Position numbers and translations under genes: made by a program
From: Eubacteriaceae bacterium
GTDB taxonomy: Bacteria; Bacillota; Clostridia; Lachnospirales; Lachnospiraceae
Reading direction: 5' to 3'
Assembly (NCBI GenBank): GCA_910574895.1
Contig: CAJTDQ010000007.1
Coordinates: forward strand, 1 to 64,000
Length of the DNA stretch: 64,000 nt
Shown: positions 32,998-41,592 of the stretch, piece after piece
Layout: each line of letters starts with the position of its first letter
Position numbering within the stretch: position 1 is the stretch's first letter
The notes under the pieces: generated by a model
Told to the model about the DNA's origin: nothing
Databases searched by the model: none
What the model saw: only the letters and a program-made list of their open reading frames with translations

Positions 32998-34429
32998 CCA
33001 TTTCTTCCATACTTTCTTTATAACTTGGAATATCTAATTGTATTTGTGTCCCCTGACCAATTTCACTTCTTATGGACATTTCAATCCCTGATACATTGCA
33101 TATTTTCTGACAGATATTCAGTCCCATACCACTTCCTCCGGTACTTCTCGCCCTTGCTTTATCAATCATATAAAATGCCTGTGTAACCTTCTCTATCTCA
33201 TCTTCTTTCATACCACATCCGTTATCAGTTACAATAATCCTATACCCATCCTCTATATTTTTGCGTATTCTCTCTCCGGTCAGTTTTACCCTTCCATTTT
33301 TCACATCTTTACATGCCTTATCCCCATTTTCAATAAGATTCCTAACTAAAGTAATCAGTAAATCTGTATCAGCCAATATCTGCCCTTCTTCCATCTCTAT
33401 TGTCAACTGTGAAAACTTTATATTTTCACTGCATATTTTCTCTATGGTTTCTGCAATCAGTTCTGTATATATCCACTTATATTCAATATTTTCTTCTGAA
33501 ATACCCAGCATTTTTAATAAAGTTTTTGATAATCTTTTTAATCTTTTGCATTCTCTGTAAATATACTCTTCTGCCTTTAATCGTTCCTCCTTTGTGAGAC
33601 TGTCTCCTAAAAGCATCTTGGAATATCCCATCATAGAAGTCATTGGCGTCTTTAACTCATGAGAAAAATCAGATACAAACTGCTCTCTTGCTTCTATATC
33701 TTTTTTAAGTTTCTTTATATGTTCCTCCACAGAATCTGCCATAATATCAAAATTGCTGCTCAGTTCCCCAATTTCATCATTACTTTTAATATCCGTTCTG
33801 ATATGATATTTTCCATTGGCAATCAATGTACTGGTTTCACTTAACTTCTTGATATTTTTTGTAAGAAAAAATGACAATATCCATACCATAATGAAAGAAA
33901 CACAAATGATTCCAAAATCAATTACAAGAAATGTATTCGTCTGTCTTTCTCTTTCAGCAAATGTATCTGTCATATCAAATCGGTTTATCACAGTTATGAT
34001 ATTATCAGATATTTTTATTTTTGAACCAATCAGAAAGAACTGTTTTTTGTCCTTCTTATAAATTTCATAATAACCTTCCCTTCTCTGCTCATAATTTTTT
34101 ATTTTTCTGTCTATATTTTTAATGCTGGAAAATATAATCCTTCCTTTTTGATTTACGATAATTAATTCTCTTTTTTCATTCCCATAATTCGTCATTTTAT
34201 CTGCATATTCATTGACCAGACGATCCGAAAACTCTTTCCCTGATTCTATTGCATTTCGTATATTTGAATCTACAGAATATCTGTTGACAATATGCTGTTT
34301 TGAATAACTTTCCACCGCATTCTCATATGCCACTTGAAAATTTCTCTGTATCATAAATATTCCCCCCAGAGAAAAACACACAGCAATAATAAAACATGTA
34401 CCAAATACGATTTTAAAAGAAAACTTCAT
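32978..34429 (-). CDS. Sensor histidine kinase
   Basis: 483 residues. Membrane segments at ~8-27 and ~167-190 flank an extracellular sensor of ~140 residues (GKEFSDRLVNEYADKMTNYGNEKRELIIVN...). HAMP (KNIKKLSETSTLIANGKYHIRTDIKSNDEIG), HisKA with His257 in FSHELKTPMTSMMGYSKML, N box VRNLIENGDKA, and G boxes DNGCGM and GSGMGLNICQ. Paralogue of the kinase at 20462-21868. Follows its response regulator by 1 bp. The ligand is unknown; the downstream exporter suggests an antimicrobial or envelope-stress signal. Confidence 0.94.
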   Translation of the reverse strand: MKFSFKIVFGTCFIIAVCFSLGGIFMIQRNFQVAYENAVESYSKQHIVNRYSVDSNIRNAIESGKEFSDRLVNEYADKMTNYGNEKRELIIVNQKGRIIFSSIKNIDRKIKNYEQRREGYYEIYKKDKKQFFLIGSKIKISDNIITVINRFDMTDTFAERERQTNTFLVIDFGIICVSFIMVWILSFFLTKNIKKLSETSTLIANGKYHIRTDIKSNDEIGELSSNFDIMADSVEEHIKKLKKDIEAREQFVSDFSHELKTPMTSMMGYSKMLLGDSLTKEERLKAEEYIYRECKRLKRLSKTLLKMLGISEENIEYKWIYTELIAETIEKICSENIKFSQLTIEMEEGQILADTDLLITLVRNLIENGDKACKDVKNGRVKLTGERIRKNIEDGYRIIVTDNGCGMKEDEIEKVTQAFYMIDKARARSTGGSGMGLNICQKICNVSGIEMSIRSEIGQGTQIQLDIPSYKESMEEMDEKDET

Positions 34430-34430
34430 T

Positions 34431-35087
34431 TTATTCTCCCAGTAACTTGTAACCCATTCGAAAAACTGTCTTAATTTCCTCTTTCAAATCCAGCTTTTTC
34501 CGTAGCCTTTGAATGTGCAAATCAAGAGTTCTGCTGTTTCCTACATACTCCGTCTGCCATACCTCTTCAAACAAATCTTCCCGAAAAAGCAGCTGATTCT
34601 TATTCTGAACTAAGAATAAAAATAACTCATATTCTTTCGGTGTAAGGGAAACAATTTTTTCACCTTTTCTTACCTCTCTGGTATTTGGATCAATCACGAT
34701 ATCTTTAAATGTCAGCTTCGCACTTCCTTTTCCATATCTCCTAAGAACCATTTCCACTCTTGCCAGAACTTCTGATATATCAAAAGGCTTCACAATGTAA
34801 TCATCCGCTCCCATCTTAATTCCCTTAATTTTGTCCTTGACCGACTCCTTTGCTGAAATAAAAATCACTGGTATTCCCGTCGGCTCAATATATTCCATCA
34901 GTTCATATCCATTAATTTTAGGAAGCATAATATCTAGCAAAATCAAGTCATAAGGATTCTCTTCTATTTTTAATGCTGCCACTTCTCCATCTAACGCATA
35001 CTCACAGACAAACCCCGCCTGTTTTAAATTTATTTCTATTAATTCTGCAATTGGTACTTCATCTTCAACAATTAATATACGATACAT
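34431..35087 (-). CDS. OmpR-family response regulator
   Basis: 218 residues from MYRILIVEDEVPIAE. A start 12 nt upstream (35099) lacks a ribosome-binding site, whereas GGGGAA precedes 35087. Asp52 in LLDIMLPKING is the phospho-acceptor; IVKPFDISE and the winged helix LTPKEYELFLFLVQNKNQLLFREDLFEEVW with TLDLHIQRLRKKL follow. It pairs with the adjacent kinase. Its promoter carries an ACATTT-N5-ACATTT repeat also resembled upstream of the lipoprotein-ABC operon, so it probably controls both. Confidence 0.94.
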   Translation of the reverse strand: MYRILIVEDEVPIAELIEINLKQAGFVCEYALDGEVAALKIEENPYDLILLDIMLPKINGYELMEYIEPTGIPVIFISAKESVKDKIKGIKMGADDYIVKPFDISEVLARVEMVLRRYGKGSAKLTFKDIVIDPNTREVRKGEKIVSLTPKEYELFLFLVQNKNQLLFREDLFEEVWQTEYVGNSRTLDLHIQRLRKKLDLKEEIKTVFRMGYKLLGE

Positions 35088-35126
35088 ACAATTCCCCATT
35101 TCTCAACATTGTAAAATTCCATGTAT

Positions 35127-35158
35127 ATAGTATCATTCAAATGTAAACGAAATGTATC
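35127..35158 (-). promoter_or_regulatory. Response regulator promoter with tandem ACATTT repeat
   Basis: Minus strand ACATTTCGTTTACATTT has two ACATTT copies 11 bp apart ahead of -10 TACTAT (35132-35127). No -35 consensus. Same box and spacing as 32239-32270. Confidence 0.6.
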
Positions 35159-35159
35159 C

Positions 35160-35510
35160 GTTTTCTATTCTGTACGAAAATGCAGTTTTTGTTTATTGCT
35201 TTCTGCACGAAATTACAATTTGTAATTACTAAAGTCACGCAAGAAATCATTCTACTTCTTATATTACAGGAAAAAATATTTTACATATATGTTTTCATCC
35301 GAAACACAAATATATATGTAACTCTTTTTTTGAAATTTAAGGTAGGAAGGAATCTATAAAAATCCTCTAAAGAAAAACAAGATAATAGAACTGCTAGTTT
35401 TAATAGGAAGCCGACCTCCATGCATCAGAACCGAATTTTATTAACATTAGTAATATTCTTTATTCTAACGATGTAAGTTTCTTATATTGCTTCCCACTAA
35501 ATTCTCTATT
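35160..35510. other. Gene-free AT-rich spacer
   Basis: About 350 bp between the response regulator promoter and the stop of the next gene. No convincing coding region, RNA or repeat was recognised. A 23-codon minus-strand frame at about 35350-35421 begins after a GGAGG-like stretch, but nothing else supports it. Confidence 0.4.
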
Positions 35511-35939
35511 CTACTTTACATTCAAATCCTTCAAAAACCCTCCTATAATTGCCTTTGGCTTTGCTGCTTTCGCCACAATTACCGCCACCACGATTACAAG
35601 TATCGTCGCCACAATTCCACACAAAATCATATTTGCTGTCTGCATTTTATATGCAGACCATAGGAATCTGGCAACAATTAAAGCTGCTGCCACAATTACC
35701 ATGGTATAAAGATAAAATCCAAAAGTAAATCTGCCTTCGATTACGCAGGTATTGTCTTTCTCTGTTATCTTTCCCTTGAATGTAACAGGGACTGATTCCA
35801 CACCGGAATCAAACTTTCCCTGAGCGAGAGCCACCTCTATTCTGTCACGGCTCTCTTTCACCACAATATTTTTCTTTTTGGCTTTGCTGTCCATCACATT
35901 CAGTAATGTTTCTTTATCCCTGTTATATTCAAACTTCAT
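35511..35939 (-). CDS. Small membrane protein, unknown function
   Basis: 142 residues. The first ~70 are soluble (MKFEYNRDKETLLNVMDSKAKKKNIVVKESRDRIEVALAQGKF), then two membrane segments at ~72-90 (FYLYTMVIVAAALIVARFL) and ~101-124 (MILCGIVATILVIVVAVIVAKAA). An AGGAG site precedes the ATG. No family is recognised. It follows porB on the same strand (55 bp), so it may be the last gene of that operon, though a functional link is not apparent. Confidence 0.65.
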   Translation of the reverse strand: MKFEYNRDKETLLNVMDSKAKKKNIVVKESRDRIEVALAQGKFDSGVESVPVTFKGKITEKDNTCVIEGRFTFGFYLYTMVIVAAALIVARFLWSAYKMQTANMILCGIVATILVIVVAVIVAKAAKPKAIIGGFLKDLNVK

Positions 35940-35994
35940 ATCCTTCTCCTAATATTTTATACAAATGTACCAATATAGAAATCTGCATTTCCAA

Positions 35995-36927
35995 CTATCT
36001 GCTGCATTTAAACTGAAGGTCTTCCCAGCGTCTGTCAACTTCCTTCTGATACTTTTCAATCAAATGCTCATTTTCAGGTTTAAATAAATGTTTAAATCTT
36101 CCCTGTGTTTTTAAGAATTCTTCAATCGGAAGTCTGTTCTTTGGCTCATAGTTCAAAATCCATTTACCTTCTATGACTTCGTAAAGCGGCCAGTAATTTG
36201 TTTCTACTGCCAATTTACAAATCTCCATAATCTCATCGGTTTTATACTTCCATCCTGTAGGACACGGAGCACAGACATTTAAAAATGCCGGACCATCTGT
36301 ATAAATAGCACGCTCTGCTTTTATATGTAAGTCCTTAAATCCATTAAAGAATGTCGTCTGTGCTGCATATGGAATATCATGTGCTGCCAAAATTGCTACA
36401 AGATCTTTTCTATACTGCTCTTTACCATTGCACTGACTTCCTACCGGTGTCGTCGTCGTGTCTGCATACATTGGTGTCGCAGAAGAACGCTGTGTACCGG
36501 TATTCATGTATGCTCCATTGTCATAACACACATATGTATAATTTGTTCCACGCTCCATTGCTCCTGATAATGACTGAATACCTATATCATAAGTTCCACC
36601 ATCACCTCCAAAACAGATGAACTTGTAATCTTCTTTTACTTTTCCTTTTCTCTTCAATGCCTTATAAGCACCTTCCACACCACTCATTGTAGAGCTGGCA
36701 TTTTCAAAAGCACTGTGAATGTAACTATCTTCCCATGCCACATATGGATACTGGAATGATGATACATTCAAACATCCTGTTGCACAACCGACGACTGCCT
36801 TATCGCCTTCATGCAATCCACGAAGTACATTTCTTGCACAAATGGTTGCACCACAGCCTGCACACATTCTATGACCGGGAGCAAAACGTTCCGGCTTGTT
36901 CATTGTCTCTTTAAAGTTGTAACCCAT
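35995..36927 (-). CDS. porB: 2-oxoacid:ferredoxin oxidoreductase beta subunit (PorB type)
   Basis: 310 residues. The beta subunit binds thiamine diphosphate and a [4Fe-4S] cluster: RMCAGCGATICARNVL holds the CxxC pair, further Cys are in VVGCATGC and NVCAPCPTGW, and the TPP site is GGDGGTYDIG with NGAYMNTGTQRS. Together with the alpha, gamma and delta subunits encoded upstream it oxidises pyruvate (or another 2-oxoacid) with CoA to the acyl-CoA, CO2 and reduced ferredoxin. Pyruvate is favoured by the PorB-like TPMYADTTTTPVGSQCNGK segment; other oxoacids are not excluded. 2 bp after porA. Confidence 0.92.
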   Translation of the reverse strand: MGYNFKETMNKPERFAPGHRMCAGCGATICARNVLRGLHEGDKAVVGCATGCLNVSSFQYPYVAWEDSYIHSAFENASSTMSGVEGAYKALKRKGKVKEDYKFICFGGDGGTYDIGIQSLSGAMERGTNYTYVCYDNGAYMNTGTQRSSATPMYADTTTTPVGSQCNGKEQYRKDLVAILAAHDIPYAAQTTFFNGFKDLHIKAERAIYTDGPAFLNVCAPCPTGWKYKTDEIMEICKLAVETNYWPLYEVIEGKWILNYEPKNRLPIEEFLKTQGRFKHLFKPENEHLIEKYQKEVDRRWEDLQFKCSR

Positions 36928-36929
36928 AA

Positions 36930-38123
36930 TTATTTTGCCTCCTTATCTCTTAATCCCATATATCTGTATGTAGTACCTGTCTCGCCAGTTTTGGCAATAT
37001 CCATGAGTGTCTTATAAACGCCCTTCATATCATCTACTGTTACATCTCTACCACCAATACCATACATGATATTGATTGCCTTTGCTGTACATCCTGCTGT
37101 ATACATTGCCTGCATTGTCTCTGCACCTACAGGACCACCATTAGTTGAGAACGCCTCACTTCGGTCCATCACTGCCACTGCCTTACATTTCTTAAGAGAT
37201 GCTGCAATTTCTGCGCCAGGGAATGGTCTAAAGGAACGAATCTTAATCAGACCAACCTTTTCTCCAGCAGTTCTCATCTGGTCGATTGCTTCTTTTGCAG
37301 TACCTGCTGCAGAACCAATAATTACCATTGCATACTCTGCATCTTCCATTTTGTATTCTTCAATCAAGCCATATTTACGACCTGAAATCTTTTCAAAATC
37401 CTTTGCCACATCCAGGATAACCTGCTTTGCATTTTCCATCGCATGTGCCTGTGCTTTTCTTGATTCCATATAATAATCAGATACAGCATATGGACCAACT
37501 GCAAACTTTTCTTCCGGATTTAAAAGATAATCTACCGGCTCTCTTTCCCCTACAAAATCCTTCACAGTTTCATCATCTAATAACTCCATATTCATCATAG
37601 CATGGCTTGTAATAAAACCATCCTGACAAATCATAATCGGAAGCATAACATCCTTATGTTCCGCAATATTAAATGCCATAACCATGTTATCATAAGCTTC
37701 CTGATTGTCTTCTGCATATAACTGAATCCAGCCGGAATCTCTGGCTCCCATAGTATCAGAATGATCACAGTTAATATTCAGCGGTCCTGTCAACGCTCTA
37801 CATACTGCTGCAAGACCTACCGGAAGTCTGCTGGATGCTGCAACGCCTAATACTTCCCACATAAATGCAAGACCGGCTGATGATGTAGCAGTCAATGCTC
37901 TGGCACCTGCTGCTGACGCACCCATTGCCGCACTCATAGAACTATGTTCTGATTCTACCGTGATAAATTCTGTATCCACTAATCCGTTAGAAACATAATT
38001 TGAAAAGTACTGTGGTATTTCTGTTGATGGTGTAATCGGAAATGCCGGAAAGACATCCGGATTAATCTGTCTGAGAGCTGTTGCTACAGCCTCATTTCCT
38101 GACATTAATACTTTCTTTGGCAT
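36930..38123 (-). CDS. porA: 2-oxoacid:ferredoxin oxidoreductase alpha subunit (PorA type)
   Basis: 397 residues. Pyrimidine-binding TPP domain and dimer core: NEAVATALRQINPDVFPAFPITPSTEIPQYF, FITVESEHSSMSAAMGASAAGARALTATSSAGLAFM, and RALTGPLNINCDHSDTMGARDSGWIQLYAEDNQEAYDN, all as in PorA. The Rossmann-like C-terminal domain (YAMVIIGSAAGTAKEAIDQMR) binds CoA. It lies 2 bp after porD and 2 bp before porB, a tightly packed operon in the order gamma-delta-alpha-beta. Confidence 0.94.
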   Translation of the reverse strand: MPKKVLMSGNEAVATALRQINPDVFPAFPITPSTEIPQYFSNYVSNGLVDTEFITVESEHSSMSAAMGASAAGARALTATSSAGLAFMWEVLGVAASSRLPVGLAAVCRALTGPLNINCDHSDTMGARDSGWIQLYAEDNQEAYDNMVMAFNIAEHKDVMLPIMICQDGFITSHAMMNMELLDDETVKDFVGEREPVDYLLNPEEKFAVGPYAVSDYYMESRKAQAHAMENAKQVILDVAKDFEKISGRKYGLIEEYKMEDAEYAMVIIGSAAGTAKEAIDQMRTAGEKVGLIKIRSFRPFPGAEIAASLKKCKAVAVMDRSEAFSTNGGPVGAETMQAMYTAGCTAKAINIMYGIGGRDVTVDDMKGVYKTLMDIAKTGETGTTYRYMGLRDKEAK

Positions 38124-38125
38124 AA

Positions 38126-38428
38126 CTATTTCACCTCCATCTTAATTGCACCGAATGGACATGCTTTTACGCAGATGCCACATCCCTTACAATGATCTAA
38201 ATCTATCGCCTGTCTCTTATAGTCTTTTACAGCAATGCAGCTGTCCGGACAAACCGGTACGCATAAAAGACATTGTTTACATTTTTCTTCATCAATTACA
38301 GGAGCAACAGCTGTCCAGTCACCTGTAATAAACTCTCTGGTTGTGCCACTTCCTACAATGGTATTTCCTCTTGTGACATCCTGCCAGCACACATCCTGAC
38401 CTAATTTCGTTATATCTGACTTTGCCAT
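38126..38428 (-). CDS. porD: 2-oxoacid:ferredoxin oxidoreductase delta subunit (ferredoxin-like)
   Basis: 100 residues. Two ferredoxin motifs, CKQCLLCVPVCPDSC and CKGCGICVKACPFGA, bind two [4Fe-4S] clusters that pass electrons from the beta subunit to free ferredoxin. Its ATG overlaps the porC stop by one base (TAATG). Length and the preceding ~45-residue arm (RGNTIVGSGTTREFITGDWTAVAPVIDEEKC) are typical of PorD. Confidence 0.95.
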   Translation of the reverse strand: MAKSDITKLGQDVCWQDVTRGNTIVGSGTTREFITGDWTAVAPVIDEEKCKQCLLCVPVCPDSCIAVKDYKRQAIDLDHCKGCGICVKACPFGAIKMEVK

Positions 38429-39000
38429 TATTTTACCTCCTTTAATGCTGTTCTCAGTGCTTCCATATTTCCCTGAATCACTTCCGGTTTCTTTGCGAAC
38501 TTATGCTTGAAAGATCCTTCCATCTCATTTAGGAATGTGTCATCATCAATGACACCTGTTACCTTTACAATCGCAGCAAGCATAGGGGTATTGGGGAAGT
38601 TCTTTCCTAATGTATCCATCGCAATCTGTCTGGCATCAATTGTATATACCTTTCCTTTATAACCTTTTAAACTGGGAATGATTTCTTCCTTGCTTCTTGA
38701 TGTGTTAATCAAAATTGCTCCATCTTCCCTGAGTCCCGCTGTGACATCAACGATATCTAATAATGTCTCATCTACTACTACAACAAACTGTGGATCATAA
38801 ATGTTGGAATGAACACGAATTGGTTCATCACTGATTCTGTCATATGCTGTAATAGGTGCTCCCATTCTCTCCGGACCATATTCTGGAAATCCCTGTGCAT
38901 TCTTTCTAGTTTTAAAAGCAACCTCTGCCAAAAGCAAAGCCGCTGTCTTGGCACCCTGACCTCCACGGCCATGCCACCTGATTTCAAGAGTATTGTTCAT
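38428..39000 (-). CDS. porC: 2-oxoacid:ferredoxin oxidoreductase gamma subunit
   Basis: 190 residues. EIRWHGRGGQGAKTAALLLAEVAF is the gamma-subunit signature; PEYGPERMGAPITAYDRIS follows. First gene of the por operon, with AGGAGG upstream of ATG 39000. It lies 52 bp after the ATPase gene stop, so the operon may be read from the ATPase promoter. The four-subunit enzyme is less common in Lachnospiraceae than the single-chain pyruvate:ferredoxin oxidoreductase, and may be an additional copy specialised for another oxoacid. Confidence 0.94.
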   Translation of the reverse strand: MNNTLEIRWHGRGGQGAKTAALLLAEVAFKTRKNAQGFPEYGPERMGAPITAYDRISDEPIRVHSNIYDPQFVVVVDETLLDIVDVTAGLREDGAILINTSRSKEEIIPSLKGYKGKVYTIDARQIAMDTLGKNFPNTPMLAAIVKVTGVIDDDTFLNEMEGSFKHKFAKKPEVIQGNMEALRTALKEVK

Positions 39001-39051
39001 CTTTCTGCCTCCTTCTAACTAATTTTTCACATGTCAGTCAACAATATCTTT

Positions 39052-40656
39052 TTATAAACTCTTTAAATAGTTTTCTACATTCATATAAACAATTTTGTCA
39101 TCCTCAAAATAATCCTCTCCACGATAAAGAATATATTTTGTTGTAATCTTTCCGTAGCGTTTTTCCAATTCATTAATCTTTGCATCATCAATTAAATTCT
39201 TATAATTTTTCTGTTGAACTTCCATCTCATCAATAATTTCAAATACTGTACATTGATTCTGCTCTTTGTCATAAACTACCATGTCAAAACTGCCTTCCGG
39301 GAAATGCAGTCTAAAAGCCCGATACCGTTCAGAAACTCCCCTGCCTGTCTCAAACAGAACAATGTCTTTCAAAATACAATTTCTAATTTCTTCTAATACT
39401 CCTTCAACAATAATCTGTTTATCGTGGGCACTTAAATTACCAAATTTCAACTCCTTGAGAAACGGTTCAATCAATTCTTTACACTTAAGATACTTTCTTC
39501 CCGGCTGCAGGAACAAAAACTCCTTCACTTCCTCCACCGTGTCATTAATTCCGGCTGCAGGACATTCCTTGACAAAATCTAAATCTTTCAATAAATTAAT
39601 TGTTGTATCATTATAAATCTCAGGAACTTCCACATACTGTGGCTGCTTATCTTTCCTTCGTTCCCATATAGATACCTTAGAAGTTAATCCTAATTTTTGT
39701 TCTACGTATTCTCTGGTTAAAATTTTAGATAAAAACCTTCGGCATATTTTTTCTATTCCCTTCTGAATATCTTCCGTCAGTTCACCATTTTTTCCAATAT
39801 ATTCATCAAACTCCGGCTTTTCTTCTCCTAATACTCCACCAAATTCCATATAATTATCCAGGCTGTCATTATCCATAATAACACCGTATTCACCATAAGA
39901 AATAAATGTAGTATGAATCATTTCTGCCTTATGATACAGTTCATCATGAATTACATTCCAGAAGCTTAATGATTCCCGACTGGATAAAACAATCTTCATG
40001 CCTGTTGCCGCAAAAACATCAGACAAAACAGAGGCTGATTCTATAAAATCACTGACATTCGTAACATCTTCTATAAAAACATATCTCACCTTTTTATCAT
40101 ATAAATCTTTTAAGTCCTGTGCCAACTCTGCCATTGTATTTGACTTAATAATTTTAATATAGGCAGATCTGTCCAACTGAATCTTTGTCATCCGAAACAA
40201 AGCCTGTCGAATTAACGTTGTCTTTCCTGTTCTTTTCAGTCCATAAAGAATACATATCTTATCCACTTCCGGGCTGTCCAAATAATTAGTTAGTTCTTCA
40301 AAACAAGGTCTTGCTTCGTATCCCCTGACTGCTTCTCCCATGTCCTGCAGCGCTGTGCCAAACACCACATTAGTTTTATACCTTTCTTTATGCGGAACAT
40401 AAGAGATAACCTCAACATGTTTTTTCTCTTTCTCTTTTAAATCTTTCAATTCTTTTTCTAACTGTTTTCTTTTAGCAATCTGACCTTCAAACTGTTCCAG
40501 TTCACTTTTTTTAATATACTTACTTTTAACCTTTCCATTTTCCGTCCATTGTTGGTAATAATAAACATTACCATTAATATTTTTCTTAGAAATATAACCT
40601 ATAGGCAACATGGAAATCTGTATTTCCAAATCTTCAATCATCGCTCTGTAATCCAT
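39052..40656 (-). CDS. AAA-type ATPase with coiled-coil N-terminus and nuclease-like C-terminus
   Basis: 534 residues. The N-terminal ~85 residues (GYISKKNINGNVYYYQQWTENGKVKSKYIKK then a Lys/Glu coiled coil) resemble DUF6788-like sequence recognition modules. The P-loop ATPase has Walker A GLKRTGKTTLIRQ near residue 143 and Walker B VRYVFIEDVTN, with sensor-like VLSSRES. The C-terminal ~150 residues (ERYRAFRLHFPEGSFDMVVYDKEQNQCTVFEIID) resemble the end of ATPase/DUF4143 proteins, with a possible nuclease-like FDMVVYD...VFEI core. Function unknown; such proteins are widespread in gut Firmicutes and sometimes linked to toxin or defence-like roles. Confidence 0.7.
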   Translation of the reverse strand: MDYRAMIEDLEIQISMLPIGYISKKNINGNVYYYQQWTENGKVKSKYIKKSELEQFEGQIAKRKQLEKELKDLKEKEKKHVEVISYVPHKERYKTNVVFGTALQDMGEAVRGYEARPCFEELTNYLDSPEVDKICILYGLKRTGKTTLIRQALFRMTKIQLDRSAYIKIIKSNTMAELAQDLKDLYDKKVRYVFIEDVTNVSDFIESASVLSDVFAATGMKIVLSSRESLSFWNVIHDELYHKAEMIHTTFISYGEYGVIMDNDSLDNYMEFGGVLGEEKPEFDEYIGKNGELTEDIQKGIEKICRRFLSKILTREYVEQKLGLTSKVSIWERRKDKQPQYVEVPEIYNDTTINLLKDLDFVKECPAAGINDTVEEVKEFLFLQPGRKYLKCKELIEPFLKELKFGNLSAHDKQIIVEGVLEEIRNCILKDIVLFETGRGVSERYRAFRLHFPEGSFDMVVYDKEQNQCTVFEIIDEMEVQQKNYKNLIDDAKINELEKRYGKITTKYILYRGEDYFEDDKIVYMNVENYLKSL

Positions 40657-40690
40657 ATTATCACCTCCAAATTTATCATAAAATAATTAT

Positions 40691-40719
40691 AACCTATTGA
40701 CCGGCGAAGTCAATAGGTT
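40691..40719 (-). terminator. Hairpin terminator after the queuosine-precursor transporter
   Basis: Perfect 11-bp stem AACCTATTGAC/GTCAATAGGTT with 7-nt loop, 34 bp after the stop; the following minus-strand T content is weak. Confidence 0.6.
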
Positions 40720-40752
40720 ACCTCTTTCATTTTCAAACAGATTTCAATATTT

Positions 40753-41460
40753 TTAGTTTACCTTATTCTTTTCCTTTGTATAGATTTTTCTTGCCAAATA
40801 TACAAATGGTGTATCTGTCAGACTTGTCACAATAAATATTACATAACTGGAAATTATGATACTAAATAAAGTTCTTATATCATATACTCCTAAAAATGCT
40901 CCAAAAGTGAACAACAGATTATTTAGAAACTGTGATATTAATGTCGAACCATTATTTCTCAACCACAAAAACTTATCACGATTTCCAAATCTTTTTTCTG
41001 TAAATTCCCACCATTTATGATATGCCCACACATCAAATCGCTGTACAATTGCATATACTATCATACTTGTAAGCATCAGTCTTGGCGTATTTGAAAAGAT
41101 TGTTTTCATTGCCGGCATTGCAAAATCTGCACCTGCCGGTGTATATAAAAGCCACCACTGTGACAATACAATAAACACTACCGAAGTTGCAATACCAAGG
41201 TTTACAGCACGTTTTGCTTCCTTTTTACCATACAATTCACTCACAATATCTGTCACCAAAAATGTAGATGCAAACAAGACATTTCCCAGTGTCATTTCCA
41301 TACTGAAAGCCTTAATAACAATTAAAACCTCAATATTGGCGGCTATGGTTGCAATAGATGTAAAACAATACAAACCATACTTCCCAAATAACTTAAAAAA
41401 CAATAATTCGCTTCCATATATAATCAATATGGACAGTACTAATAAAACTTCATTTGACAT
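40753..41460 (-). CDS. Queuosine precursor transporter (YhhQ/VUT family)
   Basis: 235 residues, six to seven membrane helices. Family features are FLVTDIVSELYGKKEAKRAV and the arrangement FGNRDKFLWLRNNGSTLISQFLNNLLFTFGAF. YhhQ proteins import preQ0, preQ1 or queuine for the tRNA wobble base queuosine. Downstream of the radical SAM gene on the same strand (132 bp), supporting a queuine salvage pair. AGGAGG precedes the ATG at 41460. No preQ1 riboswitch was recognised in the leader. Confidence 0.85.
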   Translation of the reverse strand: MSNEVLLVLSILIIYGSELLFFKLFGKYGLYCFTSIATIAANIEVLIVIKAFSMEMTLGNVLFASTFLVTDIVSELYGKKEAKRAVNLGIATSVVFIVLSQWWLLYTPAGADFAMPAMKTIFSNTPRLMLTSMIVYAIVQRFDVWAYHKWWEFTEKRFGNRDKFLWLRNNGSTLISQFLNNLLFTFGAFLGVYDIRTLFSIIISSYVIFIVTSLTDTPFVYLARKIYTKEKNKVN

Positions 41461-41592
41461 AAAACTTTTCCTCCTTTTCTTCTGCTTATTACAGCCATTG
41501 CATCAATTTCTCTGCACGACCGGCTTATGTCATTTATTTTCAAATGTATCATGACCAATAACCACAATACATATTTGAACCACACTATAATA

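Noticed and set aside
35350-35421. 23-codon minus-strand frame after a GGAGG-like stretch
   Set aside because: No conservation, composition or context evidence beyond the chance ribosome-binding site.
41461-41592. preQ1 riboswitch upstream of the YhhQ-type transporter
   Set aside because: The conserved short pseudoknot sequence was not recognisable on the minus strand.
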